Source of the DNA: Roseomonas aeriglobus
Lineage (GTDB): Bacteria; Pseudomonadota; Alphaproteobacteria; Sphingomonadales; Sphingomonadaceae
Assembly: GCA_016937575.1 (NCBI GenBank)
Contig: JAFHKN010000002.1
Span: forward strand, 124,001-188,000
DNA length: 64,000 nt
Reading direction: 5' to 3'
The notes below the pieces were generated by a model. The model had not been told where the DNA came from, ran no database searches, and saw only the letters and a list, made by a program, of their open reading frames with translations. Of this stretch, positions 16,797-28,570 are shown one piece after another. Made by a program: the position numbers and the translations under genes. The first letter of the stretch is position 1. Each line of letters starts with the position of its first letter.

Positions 16797-17726
16797 TCAA
16801 ACCGCGACCGGAGCCGCGATGTGCGCATGCGGTTCATACCCCGTGACGAGGAAGTCGCCGATGGCATAGTCGAAGATCGTCTCCGGCCGGCGGGCGATCG
16901 TCAGACGCGGCTCGCCGCGGGGTTTGCGCGCCAGCTGTTCCTCGACCAGATGCGCGTGGTTCAGATACACATGCGCGTCGCCGCAGCTCCACACCAGCTC
17001 GCCCGGCTCCAGCGCGCATTGCTGTGCCAGCATGCGGATCAGAAGCGCGGCGGAAAAGGCGTTGAAGGCAAAGCCCAGCCCCAGGTCGCATGACCGCTGC
17101 CAGAGCATCCCCGACAATTTCCCGTCCGATACATGATATTGATAGGTCATGTGACACGGCGGCAGCGCCATGTCGTCGAGTTCGGCGACGTTCCAGCCGG
17201 TAAAGATATGCCGGCGCGACGTCGGGTTGGTCCTGAGCGACGTCACCAGGGCTGAGATCTGGTCGATCCCGCGCTCCGCTTTGCGGTACAGCCCGTCGCC
17301 GATCGCGTCGTAGACCGGCCAGTCCACCCACTGCTTGCCATAGACGGGCCCGAGTTCGCCCCAGCGTGCGGCGAAGTCGGCATCGGCCAGGATGCGCGCC
17401 TCGAACGCATCGCGATCCAGTCCTTCGCCGGTGGCGCGGTTGTAGGCGTCGAGCGGCCAGTCGGTCCAGATATGCACGCCCTGTTCGACCAAGGGGCGGA
17501 TGTTGGTGCTTCCGCTCAGGAACCACAGCATCTCGCGCGTCGCCGTCTTCCACGCGACCCGCTTCGTCGTCAGCAGTGGCACCCGGTCGTCCGACAGGTC
17601 GAACCGCATCGTCGGTCCGAACAGCGATCGCGTGCCCACGCCGGTACGGTCGCGCCGCTCGTCGCCGCGCTCCCAGACGTCGCGCAGAAGGTCGAGATAT
17701 TGCTGCTCGTAATGCATCCCGGTCAT
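16797..17726 (-). CDS. thyA: Thymidylate synthase
   Basis: Converts dUMP to dTMP using methylenetetrahydrofolate. The 309-aa protein carries the catalytic Cys191 in LPPCHMTYQY, the folate/dUMP-binding segments RTGVGTRSLFG and LWQRSCDLGLG, and FNAFSAALLIRMLAQQ. It is longer than the 264-aa E. coli enzyme because of an insertion around 90-130, as in the long ThyA forms. Start ATG 17726 has an AGAAGG RBS; ATG 17717 is three codons inside. The C-terminal extension ends in APVAV, the conserved Ala-Val tail. Confidence 0.95.
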   Translation of the reverse strand: MTGMHYEQQYLDLLRDVWERGDERRDRTGVGTRSLFGPTMRFDLSDDRVPLLTTKRVAWKTATREMLWFLSGSTNIRPLVEQGVHIWTDWPLDAYNRATGEGLDRDAFEARILADADFAARWGELGPVYGKQWVDWPVYDAIGDGLYRKAERGIDQISALVTSLRTNPTSRRHIFTGWNVAELDDMALPPCHMTYQYHVSDGKLSGMLWQRSCDLGLGFAFNAFSAALLIRMLAQQCALEPGELVWSCGDAHVYLNHAHLVEEQLARKPRGEPRLTIARRPETIFDYAIGDFLVTGYEPHAHIAAPVAV

Positions 17727-17854
17727 GCCGCGCCTTCTAAGGCGGCAGGGCAGTGACGACAATGCATCGGGAATTGGGAAGAAAACACTGAAAATGCGCA
17801 GAATGTATGTCGCGGAAAGGAAAACTTTAATGATCGCTTCGCTAAATCCGCGGC

Positions 17855-19939
17855 GTGCCGAACGTCATCCGATCCCTGCGAAATCTTGGCGGCACCCGAC
17901 TGAGCGGCGCGCCTGCCGACCGAGCGGTCGACGAAGCGCTGGCACAGGGTGAGCAGGCGCAGTTGCTGGTCCGCGAGTTCGAGGAACAGGGCTCCGGCTG
18001 GTTCTGGCGAACCGACCGCGACGGCTTCGTCACCTATCTTTCGCGCAAGGTCGCCGATCAGCTTCAAGCGGCCGACGGCGGAATCGGCGCAACGCTGACC
18101 ACGCTGTTCCAGATGGACAGCGACAGCCCGGAAACCGAACGCACCCTGGGTTTTCATCTGTCGTCGCGCACGTCCTTTGCGGAATATTCGGTGCGCGGGG
18201 TTGCCGGCAACACCGACCGCTGATGGTCGATTTCGGGCCGCCCGATCGTCGATGCCAACGGCAATTTCCAAGGGTTCGTCGGCTGGGGCAGCGACCTGAC
18301 CGCCAAGCGCCGGTCGGAGGCGGAGATCACGCGCCTGGCGCTGTTCGACGGCCTGACCGGCCTGGCCAATCGCCAACGGATACGCCTGTCGCTCGACCAG
18401 ACGCTGGCACAGCTTGCGACGACCTATCGCACCGCGGCGCTGATGCTGCTCGATCTCGACCGGTTCAAGGCGGTCAACGATACGCTCGGGCATCAGACCG
18501 GCGACGCGCTGCTGAAACAGGTCGCCCAACGACTGACGCGGGCGGTCGGCGACGCCGGGCTGGTCGGGCGTGTCGGCGGGGACGAATTCAAGGTGCTGGT
18601 GCCGACCGATGCCGATCGCGATCGGCTGGCGACGCTGGCCGACACGATCATCGCGTCGCTGTCGCAACCCTATTTTATCGGCGGGTCGTCGATTTCCATC
18701 GGCTGCTCGATCGGCATCGCGGTCGCCCCCGACGACGGCACGGATGGCGATTCGCTCGTCCGCAATGCCGACCTGGCGCTCTATTCGGCCAAGGGCGACG
18801 GACGCGGCATGCACCGCTTCTTCCGTGAGGAGATGCTGGACGAGGCGCGCAACCGCAAGCAGCTGGAAGACGACCTGCGCCAGGCGCTGGTCGGGGATCA
18901 GCTCCACCTTGTCTACCAGCCGATCGTCGCCACCGCCGACGAACGGATCACCGGCTATGAAACGCTGCTGCGGTGGAACCATCCGGTGCGCGGGGCCATC
19001 AGCCCGGCCGAGTTCGTGCCGATCGCCGAAGAATGCGGAATGATCGAGACGATCGGCACCTGGGTGCTGCGCCAGGCGTGCGCCGACGCGGCGCAATGGC
19101 CGGGTGACACGCGGGTTGCGGTCAACATTTCGCCCATTCAGTTCGCCAACCCGGCACTGCCGTCGATCGTCACGAGCGCGCTGGCCACCTCCGGCATCGC
19201 CGCTGCCCGGCTGGAGTTGGAGATCACCGAGAGCGTGTTCGTCAATGAAGGTGCGTCGACCGAGGCGATGTTCGCCAGCCTGAAACGGCTGGGGGTGCGG
19301 CTGGCGCTCGACGATTTCGGCACGGGCTATTCGTCGCTTGGCTATCTCCGCAAGGCGCCGTTCGACAAGATCAAGATCGACCGCAGCTTCGTCTACGGCG
19401 TCTCGGATACGACCAACCGCAACGCGGCGATCGTCCGTGCGATCGTGACGCTGGCCGACACGCTGGGGATGGAAACGACCGCCGAAGGGGTCGAGACGCA
19501 GGACGAAATCGGCCTGATCCGCGATCTGGGCTGCACGCACATCCAGGGATGGGTCTACGGCAAGGCCGTGCCTCAGGCCGATGTGCTGGCGCGCGCCGCG
19601 ACCGGCGAAACGCGGATCGCACCCGTCGGACACCGCGTCAGCCGCGCGACCAGGACGAAGGTGCTGCGCTGGGCTAAGCTCGAGGTGGGCGGCAGCTGTG
19701 GCGACGTCCGCATCCGCAACTGGTCGTCGGGTGGCGCGCTGATCGACGGTATCGCCTTTCCCGCCGGGTCGGAGGGGTGTCCTGTCCGGCTGGATCTGGG
19801 CGACGGCCGCGTGGTCGCCGCGATCGTACGCTGGGCGCAGGAGGACCGCGCCGGGCTGGCGTTCGATCGGCCGATGCCGCTGGAGGCGCTCGCGCCGCGT
19901 TCGCAGCAGCGCGCGCCCGATCGATCCCGCACCGGCTGA
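17855..19939 (+). pseudogene. PAS-GGDEF-EAL-PilZ c-di-GMP protein interrupted by in-frame TGA
   Basis: One continuous 695-codon frame from GTG 17855 to TGA 19939, except for a TGA at 18221-18223 (codon 123). It stands where family members read Trp (DR-W-WSISGRP), so a single TGG-to-TGA change explains it. Before it lies most of a PAS domain (GSGWFWRTDRDGFVTYLS). After it come a GGDEF domain with intact GGDEF (241-245), an EAL domain with ETL instead of EAL at 369-371 but intact DDFGTGYSSLGYL, and a C-terminal PilZ domain with NWSSGG. No strong internal start lies before the GGDEF domain; the first in-frame ATG (18443) would cut it. Could be a real loss or a sequencing error. Confidence 0.8.
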
Positions 19940-22147
<2,208 letters not shown>

Positions 22148-22293
22148 TGCCTTTTTGCAACGCAGCAAAGGTGAATCAAGGTCCGACTCGACGACTCGGG
22201 TAATCGTCATTTATTAGTCACAAATCGAAGGCAGGGCGCACCGCGAACGGCGCGGGTGCCGTGTCCGAGCGATGACGCTCAAAGGGGAATTTA

Positions 22294-25200
22294 ATGCGCA
22301 ATGTGTTGATCTGTGGCGTGGCTGCTGCCGCGCTGGTGGCGCCGCTGGCGGCGGCAGCTCAGGAAACCACGTCGTCGATCCGCGGCACGGTGACCGCGAA
22401 CGGTGCGCCGGTCGCTGGTGCCCAGGTGACGATCACGAACGTGCCGTCGGGCACCACGTCGACCACGACGACTGGCAACGACGGGAGCTTTAACGCGACC
22501 GGCCTGCGCGTTGGCGGACCCTTCACCGTGTCGATCGCCAGCCCACAGGGCAACACGCAGGTCACCGAGATCTTCACTGTCGTCGGTCAGCCCTACAACC
22601 TGCCGATCGAGCTGGAGACGTCGGACGCCGGTACGGAGATCGTCGTTACCGCATCGTCGATCGCTGGCGCCGGCACCGTCGCTTCGGGGCCGCGCACGGT
22701 TCTGACGCAGGCCGACATCAGCAAGGTCGCCTCAGTCAATCGCGACGTCCGCGACCTCGCTCGCCGCGATCCGTTGGCGCAACTCGACCTGTCGAACAGC
22801 CGCGCGGTCAGCTTCGCCGGCGTTAACCCCCGCTTCAACCGCTTCACGATCAACGGCGTCCAGATCGGTGATAATTTCGGCCTGAACGCTGACGCCAATC
22901 CGACGGCGCGTGGCCCGATCCCGTTCGACGCAATTGGTCAGTTCTCGGTCTCGATCGCACCGTCGGACATCCGTCAGGGCAACTTCCAGGGCGGCGCGAT
23001 CGACACGGTCGTTCTGTCGGGTACCAATGAGTTCCACGGCACCGGCTTCTACTCGCAGTCGACCGACGGCCTGCAGGGCAGCGTCATCGGTTCGAACCGG
23101 CAGGTAGTCCCCAAGTATAAGTCGGAAACCTATGGCGCGACGCTGCGTGGTCCGATCATCCGCGACAAGCTGTTCTTCATGGTTTCGGGCGAGCGGAACA
23201 CCGATCCGCGTCCGGCCGCGGTGTCGCAGATCTCGCAGATCCCGGGGCTGACGCAGGGAGCGATCGATCAGGTCAAGTCGATTGCACAGAGCGTTTATAA
23301 CTACGCCGCAGGCGACATCGTTCAGATCAATCAGAACAAGGACGAAAAGATCGTCGGTCGCGTCGATTGGAATATCGTCGATGGCCAGCGCCTGTCGCTC
23401 ACCTATCTCAATGCTTATGAATCGGCGACCGTCCCACAGAATGTTTCGACCAGCCTGACGACGCCCGGCCTGGGCCTGTCTTCGAACGCTTATCAGCGCT
23501 CGGTGCTAGTCCGTTCGGGTATCGCGCAGCTGAATTCTGACTGGACGGATCGTCTTTCGACCGAGGCACGCTTCCTCTATCAGTCGAACGAGGTCACGCA
23601 GCGTTCGCTTGGTGTGCAGCCCTTCGCGCAGTTCCGCGTCTGCACCGATGCGACCAGCATCAATTCGGGCGACAATCGCATCAACAGCTGCGGCGTCGGC
23701 GTGCCGGTTATCGCCTTTGGCCCGGACGTCAGCCGTCAGGCGAACGAATTGTTCTTTGATACCTGGGGCGGCTCGATCCTGACGCGCTACACCGCCGGTG
23801 GTCACCAGGTCAGTTTGCTCGCCGAGTATAACCGTCGCCGCACCACGAACCTGTTCCTGCAGAATGCGACCGGTGCCTATTATTTCGATTCGATCGCGGA
23901 TTTCCAGAATCGCAATGCGTCGCAGTTCTCTTATCAGAACGCGCTGTCGCTGAACGTCGCCGACTCGGCTGCCAACTTCGTCTATGATCAGTGGACGTTC
24001 GGCCTGCAGGACACTTGGAACGTCACGAGCAACTTCGATATCAACATTGGTGTTCGTTACGACCTGTTTGGCATGCGCTCGGAAGTGCCGCTGAATAATG
24101 CGTATCTGGCCCGTTACGGCTTTACCAACACGCAGACGTTCAAAGGTCTGGACAACTTCCAGCCGCGCTTCAGTTTCAACTGGCGCCCGGTCAAGGGCCT
24201 GCGCATCCGCGGTGGCGCGTCGATCTTCGGTGGCGGTGCTCCCGATATCTACCTGTCGAACAGCTTCTCGAACACGGGTGTCGTCACCAGTGCGATCACC
24301 AATCTGACCCGCGCGACGCCGATCGGCGGGGCGACGGCGACGTGCAGTTCGCCGTTCACCGGTGTCAATGCCGGCGTTTGCACGGCCGCCCTGAACAGCG
24401 TCAACGGCGCGACGATCCCGGCAGCCGTCAATGCCTACATCGCGACCAACACTGCCGGTCAGGCGCTCGCGCCGACGTCGTCGCTGGCGCAGAATTTCCG
24501 GCCGCCGTCGGTTGCGAAGTTCAATCTGACTGCCGAATACGACCTGTTCGGCGTCACCTTCGGCGCGGACTATCTGTACACCGACACGGTCCGTGGCACG
24601 AGCTTCACCGATCTGCGCTCGCGCGTCATCGGCACGCTGCCGGATGGTCGTCCGCGCTATAGCTTCGTGCCCACCCCGGGTTCGACGGCGACCGCCGACA
24701 ACAACGGCGACTATCTGCTGTTCAACGACAACCGTGGTCGCAGCCACATCGCGGTCGCGCGCTTCAACAAGGACTTCGACTTCGGCCTGTCGCTCGCCGG
24801 CAGCTACGCTTGGCAGAACGTCAAGGACGTGAGCCCGGCAACGTCGTCGACGCCAGGTTCGCTGTACAACAACGCTGCCAAGGCGGATCCGAACTTCCAG
24901 GCCTATGGCCGCGCGAACGACGAGACGACGTGGCGCTACACCTATAGCGTCGGCTTCGATCGTGCCTTCTTCGGCGACTATCGCACGGTCGTGCAGCTGT
25001 TCGGCGAAACCCGCGCGGGCCGTCGCTACAGCTTCACCATGGCGGATACGGTGCAGAATCAGCGCCTGCCGGTGTTCGGCACGATCGGCAACAACAACGC
25101 CTTCCTGCTGTACGTCCCGACCGGGCCGAACGATGCAAAGGTCAGCTATGACAGCGCGGAAACCCAGGCGTCGCTTGAAACGCTGATCAACAACACCGCC

Positions 25201-25596
25201 CTGAAGAACTATCGCGGTCAGATCGCTGCGCGTAACATCGCTCGCAACCGTGCGTTTACCCGCATTGACCTGCACTTGGAGCAGGAAATTCCAACGTTCA
25301 TCGGCAAGTCGCGGTTTACGATCTTCGGCGACATCGAAAACCTGCCGAACCTGCTAAACAGCAAGTGGGGCGGCCTGCGCCAGTTCGGCTTCCCGTACAC
25401 CGCGGACGTCGTCCGAGTGTCGTGCTTGAGCGCCGCCACGCCGACGGGAACGACCCCGGGGACAGGTGTGGTCAACACGAACTCGACGCAGACCTGCGCG
25501 CAGTATCGCTACTCGTCGTTCCGTGACGCGAACGAGGTCGTACAGTTCAACAACTCGCTGTACCTGATCCGCCTGGGCGCACGCTTCACCTTCTAA
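22294..25596 (+). CDS. TonB-dependent receptor with CarboxypepD_reg-like N-terminal domain (Oar-like)
   Basis: An 1100-aa outer membrane transporter. Signal peptide about 1-22; a carboxypeptidase-regulatory-like beta sandwich (about 25-105, SIRGTVTANGAPVAGAQVTI); plug domain (about 110-240) with INGVQIGDNFG; then a large barrel ending LIRLGARFTF. This architecture is the Oar family, linked to import or export of large substrates such as peptides or glycans. The gene is less GC-rich than its neighbours, as expected for an abundant outer membrane protein. An AAAGGGGA RBS precedes the ATG. It ends in a strong terminator and is followed by a two-component pair. Confidence 0.92.
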   Translation: MRNVLICGVAAAALVAPLAAAAQETTSSIRGTVTANGAPVAGAQVTITNVPSGTTSTTTTGNDGSFNATGLRVGGPFTVSIASPQGNTQVTEIFTVVGQPYNLPIELETSDAGTEIVVTASSIAGAGTVASGPRTVLTQADISKVASVNRDVRDLARRDPLAQLDLSNSRAVSFAGVNPRFNRFTINGVQIGDNFGLNADANPTARGPIPFDAIGQFSVSIAPSDIRQGNFQGGAIDTVVLSGTNEFHGTGFYSQSTDGLQGSVIGSNRQVVPKYKSETYGATLRGPIIRDKLFFMVSGERNTDPRPAAVSQISQIPGLTQGAIDQVKSIAQSVYNYAAGDIVQINQNKDEKIVGRVDWNIVDGQRLSLTYLNAYESATVPQNVSTSLTTPGLGLSSNAYQRSVLVRSGIAQLNSDWTDRLSTEARFLYQSNEVTQRSLGVQPFAQFRVCTDATSINSGDNRINSCGVGVPVIAFGPDVSRQANELFFDTWGGSILTRYTAGGHQVSLLAEYNRRRTTNLFLQNATGAYYFDSIADFQNRNASQFSYQNALSLNVADSAANFVYDQWTFGLQDTWNVTSNFDINIGVRYDLFGMRSEVPLNNAYLARYGFTNTQTFKGLDNFQPRFSFNWRPVKGLRIRGGASIFGGGAPDIYLSNSFSNTGVVTSAITNLTRATPIGGATATCSSPFTGVNAGVCTAALNSVNGATIPAAVNAYIATNTAGQALAPTSSLAQNFRPPSVAKFNLTAEYDLFGVTFGADYLYTDTVRGTSFTDLRSRVIGTLPDGRPRYSFVPTPGSTATADNNGDYLLFNDNRGRSHIAVARFNKDFDFGLSLAGSYAWQNVKDVSPATSSTPGSLYNNAAKADPNFQAYGRANDETTWRYTYSVGFDRAFFGDYRTVVQLFGETRAGRRYSFTMADTVQNQRLPVFGTIGNNNAFLLYVPTGPNDAKVSYDSAETQASLETLINNTALKNYRGQIAARNIARNRAFTRIDLHLEQEIPTFIGKSRFTIFGDIENLPNLLNSKWGGLRQFGFPYTADVVRVSCLSAATPTGTTPGTGVVNTNSTQTCAQYRYSSFRDANEVVQFNNSLYLIRLGARFTF

Positions 25597-25621
25597 GCGT
25601 CAACCCATCGCACGCCTTACA

Positions 25622-25662
25622 GGGCCGCCGCCCCCACACCGGGGACGGCGGCCCTTTTCTTT
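25622..25662 (+). terminator. Rho-independent terminator of the TonB receptor gene
   Basis: A 9-bp GC arm pair (25622-25630 with 25646-25654) extended by CCCC/GGGG, with a CACACC loop, then TTTTCTTT at 25655-25662. It lies 26 bases after the receptor stop and directly before the histidine kinase gene, separating the two transcripts. Confidence 0.88.
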
Positions 25663-25696
25663 GCCTGATCTGCGACGAACCGTTACAGCGCTCGCC

Positions 25697-26809
25697 GTGC
25701 AGCAGCCGACGATCCTGTCCCGCCCCTTCTTCGAACAGAAAAGCCGCGCCTTCTGGATGCTCCAGGCCGCAGGCTGGTCGGGCTATCTGCTGCTGCGCGT
25801 GGTTGTGGCCGCATCGAACGGCGTGTCGGTGGAGGGTTATCCGCCGATCTTCATCGAGGCGATTGTCGGCTATTGCCTGACGCTGCTGCTCTCCACGCTC
25901 TACGGCTATTACCGCCGCCAGCCGCGCTGGCGTGCGATCGTCCTGACGGTCGCCACGCTGCTCATCGCGACGCTGGTCTATTCCGTCATCCAGGCATTCA
26001 ACGTCAGCTTTCTGCGCCCGGGCCTCGCGCGCGGGGCAGATGCGGGGATCAGCTGGGCGCTGGTCATCGGGTCGAGCTTCATACCGTTCACTGTGCTGAC
26101 GGGATGGACCTCGCTCTATTTCGGCATCAACTGGTATCTGATCGTCGAGGAGCAGGTCGACCGCATGCGCCTGCTGGAGACCGAGGCGTCGTCCGCCCAG
26201 CTCGCGATGCTGCGATATCAGCTCAATCCGCATTTCCTGTTCAACACACTCAATTCGATCTCCACACTGGTCCTGCTGAAGGAAACGCAGCGCGCCAATG
26301 CCATGCTCAGCCGCCTGTCGGCGTTCCTGCGCTACACGCTTGCCAACGAACCGACCGCGCACGTCACCGTGGTGCAGGAGGTCGAGACGCTGAAGCTCTA
26401 TCTCGAGATCGAGAAGATGCGGTTCGAGAAGCGGCTGCGGACGAATTTCGAGATCGACCCGGCGGTCGAGCGCGCGCGCTTGCCGTCGCTGCTCCTGCAA
26501 CCGCTGGTCGAAAATGCGATCAAATATGCCGTGACGCCGCAGGAGGAGGGGGCCGATATCTCGGTCCTCGCTCAACTCGCCGCTGAACGCGTTCGCATCA
26601 CCGTGTCGGACACCGGCCCCGGGTTGAACGGCGGCAACAAGCGGCCGAGCCTGTCCACCGGGGTCGGGTTGGCGAACATCCGCGAGCGACTGGCGCAGGC
26701 CTATGGGCCCGACCACCGTTTCGAAATCCGCGCTCTTCCCGAGGGCGGCTTTTCTGTCGTGATCGAGATACCATATCAGCTGGAGGAACCGGCACGCGAG
26801 GCAGGCTGA
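25697..26809 (+). CDS. LytS/YehU-type membrane sensor histidine kinase
   Basis: A 370-aa kinase of the His_kinase (LytS) class. Four membrane segments (about 20-40, 52-70, 78-98, 118-146) are followed by the phospho-acceptor box YQLNPHFLFNTLNS with His179, a dimerisation region and an ATPase domain with N-box LLLQPLVENAIKYAV and G-box VSDTGPGLN. I chose GTG 25697, since the upstream TTG (25661) lies inside the receptor terminator; no strong RBS marks either. It is followed by its LytTR partner 66 bases downstream. The signal is unknown. Confidence 0.88.
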   Translation: MQQPTILSRPFFEQKSRAFWMLQAAGWSGYLLLRVVVAASNGVSVEGYPPIFIEAIVGYCLTLLLSTLYGYYRRQPRWRAIVLTVATLLIATLVYSVIQAFNVSFLRPGLARGADAGISWALVIGSSFIPFTVLTGWTSLYFGINWYLIVEEQVDRMRLLETEASSAQLAMLRYQLNPHFLFNTLNSISTLVLLKETQRANAMLSRLSAFLRYTLANEPTAHVTVVQEVETLKLYLEIEKMRFEKRLRTNFEIDPAVERARLPSLLLQPLVENAIKYAVTPQEEGADISVLAQLAAERVRITVSDTGPGLNGGNKRPSLSTGVGLANIRERLAQAYGPDHRFEIRALPEGGFSVVIEIPYQLEEPAREAG

Positions 26810-26875
26810 GGACGACAACGGGGAACCGATCAGGGGGCACTGACGATTTTTCCGCATGACGAAAGACCACGACGC

Positions 26876-27679
26876 ATGACCATCCGCACCATTCTCGTCG
26901 ACGACGAGCCGCTGGCGATCCAGGGCCTGGAACTCCGCTTGCAGGAATTCGACGACGTCGAGATCATCGACAAATGCCAGAACGGGCGCGAGGCGATCAG
27001 CGCGATCAAGACGCACAAGCCCGACCTGGTCTTTCTCGACATCCAGATGCCGGGCTTCGATGGATTTTCGGTCATCCAGGGCTTGATGGAAGTCGAGCCG
27101 CCGCTGTTCGTCTTCGTGACCGCCTATAGCGACCATGCGCTGAAGGCGTTCGAGGCGCAGGCGGTCGATTACCTGATGAAGCCGGTCGACGAAGCGCGTC
27201 TGGCCGACACGCTCGACCGGGTCCGCCAGCGTCTCAGCGAAAAGCGCGGCGTCGAGGAGGTCGAGAAGCTGAAGGAAGTGCTGGCCGAAGTCGCCCCGGA
27301 TTCGGTCGAGGCGATCGGCGACGGCGGCGGCGACCAGCCCGCGGCGAGCCGGTTCGAAAAGCTCATCAACATCAAGGATCGTGGCAAGATCTTCCGCGTC
27401 GACGTCGACACGATCGAGGTCGTCGAGGCCGCGGGCGATTACATGTGCATAAAGACCGGCGACAATACGCTGATCCTGCGCCAGACGATGAAGGACCTGG
27501 AAAAGCGCCTGGACCCGCGCCGCTTCCAGCGCGTCCACCGCTCGACGATCGTCAACCTGGACCTGGTGCGCCAGGTGAAGCCGCACACCAATGGCGAATG
27601 TTTCCTGGTGCTCGAATCGGGCGGTCAGGTGAAGGTGTCGCGCAGCTACCGCGACGTGGTGGCGCGCTTCGTTCACTAA
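26876..27679 (+). CDS. LytTR-family response regulator
   Basis: A 267-aa regulator: receiver domain 1-120 with acidic pocket Asp9-Asp10, phospho-acceptor Asp55 in FLDIQMPGFDG, Thr in FVTAY and Lys in DYLMKPVDE; a linker with a coiled segment (about 130-145); and a C-terminal LytTR DNA-binding domain (about 165-265, VEAAGDYMCIKTGDNT, RVHRSTIVNLD). Such pairs control adjacent or distant transport genes. Partner of the upstream kinase. Confidence 0.93.
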   Translation: MTIRTILVDDEPLAIQGLELRLQEFDDVEIIDKCQNGREAISAIKTHKPDLVFLDIQMPGFDGFSVIQGLMEVEPPLFVFVTAYSDHALKAFEAQAVDYLMKPVDEARLADTLDRVRQRLSEKRGVEEVEKLKEVLAEVAPDSVEAIGDGGGDQPAASRFEKLINIKDRGKIFRVDVDTIEVVEAAGDYMCIKTGDNTLILRQTMKDLEKRLDPRRFQRVHRSTIVNLDLVRQVKPHTNGECFLVLESGGQVKVSRSYRDVVARFVH

Positions 27680-27712
27680 AGCTCAAACGGCGGATCGGCA
27701 GGGGGGTATGGC

Positions 27713-28093
27713 ATGATCGGATCGGTGATGGCGATGCTCCTGCTGATGCCCGCCCAGCAAACCGCCGCGGCGCCGCCTTCGGGCGACAGCTGGTCGATCC
27801 TCGTCGACCCTTGCTCCAGCACCTCCACCGAAGTCGTCGTCTGCGCGCCCGGCGCCCAATACCGCTTGCCCAATCCGGAAGACCGCGAGCGGACGCCGCG
27901 TCCGCGGCAGGCAACGGGCGATCCGCGTGCGGGTCTGGAAAATGCCGCCGAACCCTGTGCGATCCGTGGATGTCAGGTCGGCATCGACCTGCTGACCCCG
28001 GCGATCGCAGTCGCCTCTGCGGTCGTGCGCGAAGCTACGTTCGCCGCGCGCAAGACGCATCCGGGGAAGCGCGAAGCGATCAAGCTGGATTGA
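27713..28093 (+). CDS. Hypothetical exported protein
   Basis: A 126-aa product, 33 bases after the response regulator, on the same strand. An N-terminal hydrophobic segment (about 1-20) is a likely signal peptide. The mature part has four cysteines (DPCSSTSTEVVVCAPG, EPCAIRGCQVGID) that may form two disulfides. The phrase VVVCAPGAQYRLPNPEDR occurs in small sphingomonad periplasmic proteins. Function unknown; it may share the kinase-regulator transcript. Confidence 0.68.
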   Translation: MIGSVMAMLLLMPAQQTAAAPPSGDSWSILVDPCSSTSTEVVVCAPGAQYRLPNPEDRERTPRPRQATGDPRAGLENAAEPCAIRGCQVGIDLLTPAIAVASAVVREATFAARKTHPGKREAIKLD

Positions 28094-28100
28094 ACGACGT

Positions 28101-28544
28101 CTACTTCAGGATGACCCGTCCGCCATGTTTTCCTAGCCGTGTCGCAGGGGGCACCGTCGGATTACCGGGATAGGACCGACCGTCGAACCTGAGCCGCGTG
28201 TCATAGCCTCGCGCAATTCCTCCACCTGCCACTCGAACTGACAAGTCGCGCCAACCGTGCGACACGCTGTTCAGGACCGAAATCGGCGTTCGCGCCACGG
28301 ATAGGCGTGTGACGACGCGGTAGCTTCGCTTGCTCGGCGTCAGCACGTACAGATCGCATCCGCCGCTGCCGCACGTCGCCGGCGTTTCGGCGTAGACCAG
28401 GACTTCAGCCTGCCCGTCGCGATTGAGGTCGATCAGCGCTGCGCGATACTGCGCCAGATCCAGTCGGCGCGCGATGAAGGTCTTAGCTGTGGTGGGGATC
28501 GGCGTGGCAGCAGCGCTGGCGATGAGGATCAGTGGTGCGAGCAT
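28101..28544 (-). CDS. Hypothetical exported protein, FG-GAP-like
   Basis: A 147-aa protein with a short signal peptide (about 1-14). The phrase LIDLNRDGQAEVLVYAE is of the FG-GAP/VCBS type (a calcium-binding DxNxDGxxE loop). Two cysteines in CGSGGCDLYVLT probably form a disulfide. Function unknown. The stop is convergent with the gene at 27713-28093, with only 7 bases between. Confidence 0.65.
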   Translation of the reverse strand: MLAPLILIASAAATPIPTTAKTFIARRLDLAQYRAALIDLNRDGQAEVLVYAETPATCGSGGCDLYVLTPSKRSYRVVTRLSVARTPISVLNSVSHGWRDLSVRVAGGGIARGYDTRLRFDGRSYPGNPTVPPATRLGKHGGRVILK

Positions 28545-28570
28545 ATCGTCTTTTCCTCACGCCGCTGCGA

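Noticed and set aside
18221..18223. TGA as a selenocysteine codon
   Set aside because: Relatives have Trp at this position, GGDEF/EAL proteins have no selenoprotein precedent, and I see no SECIS-like hairpin just after it. A nonsense change is simpler.
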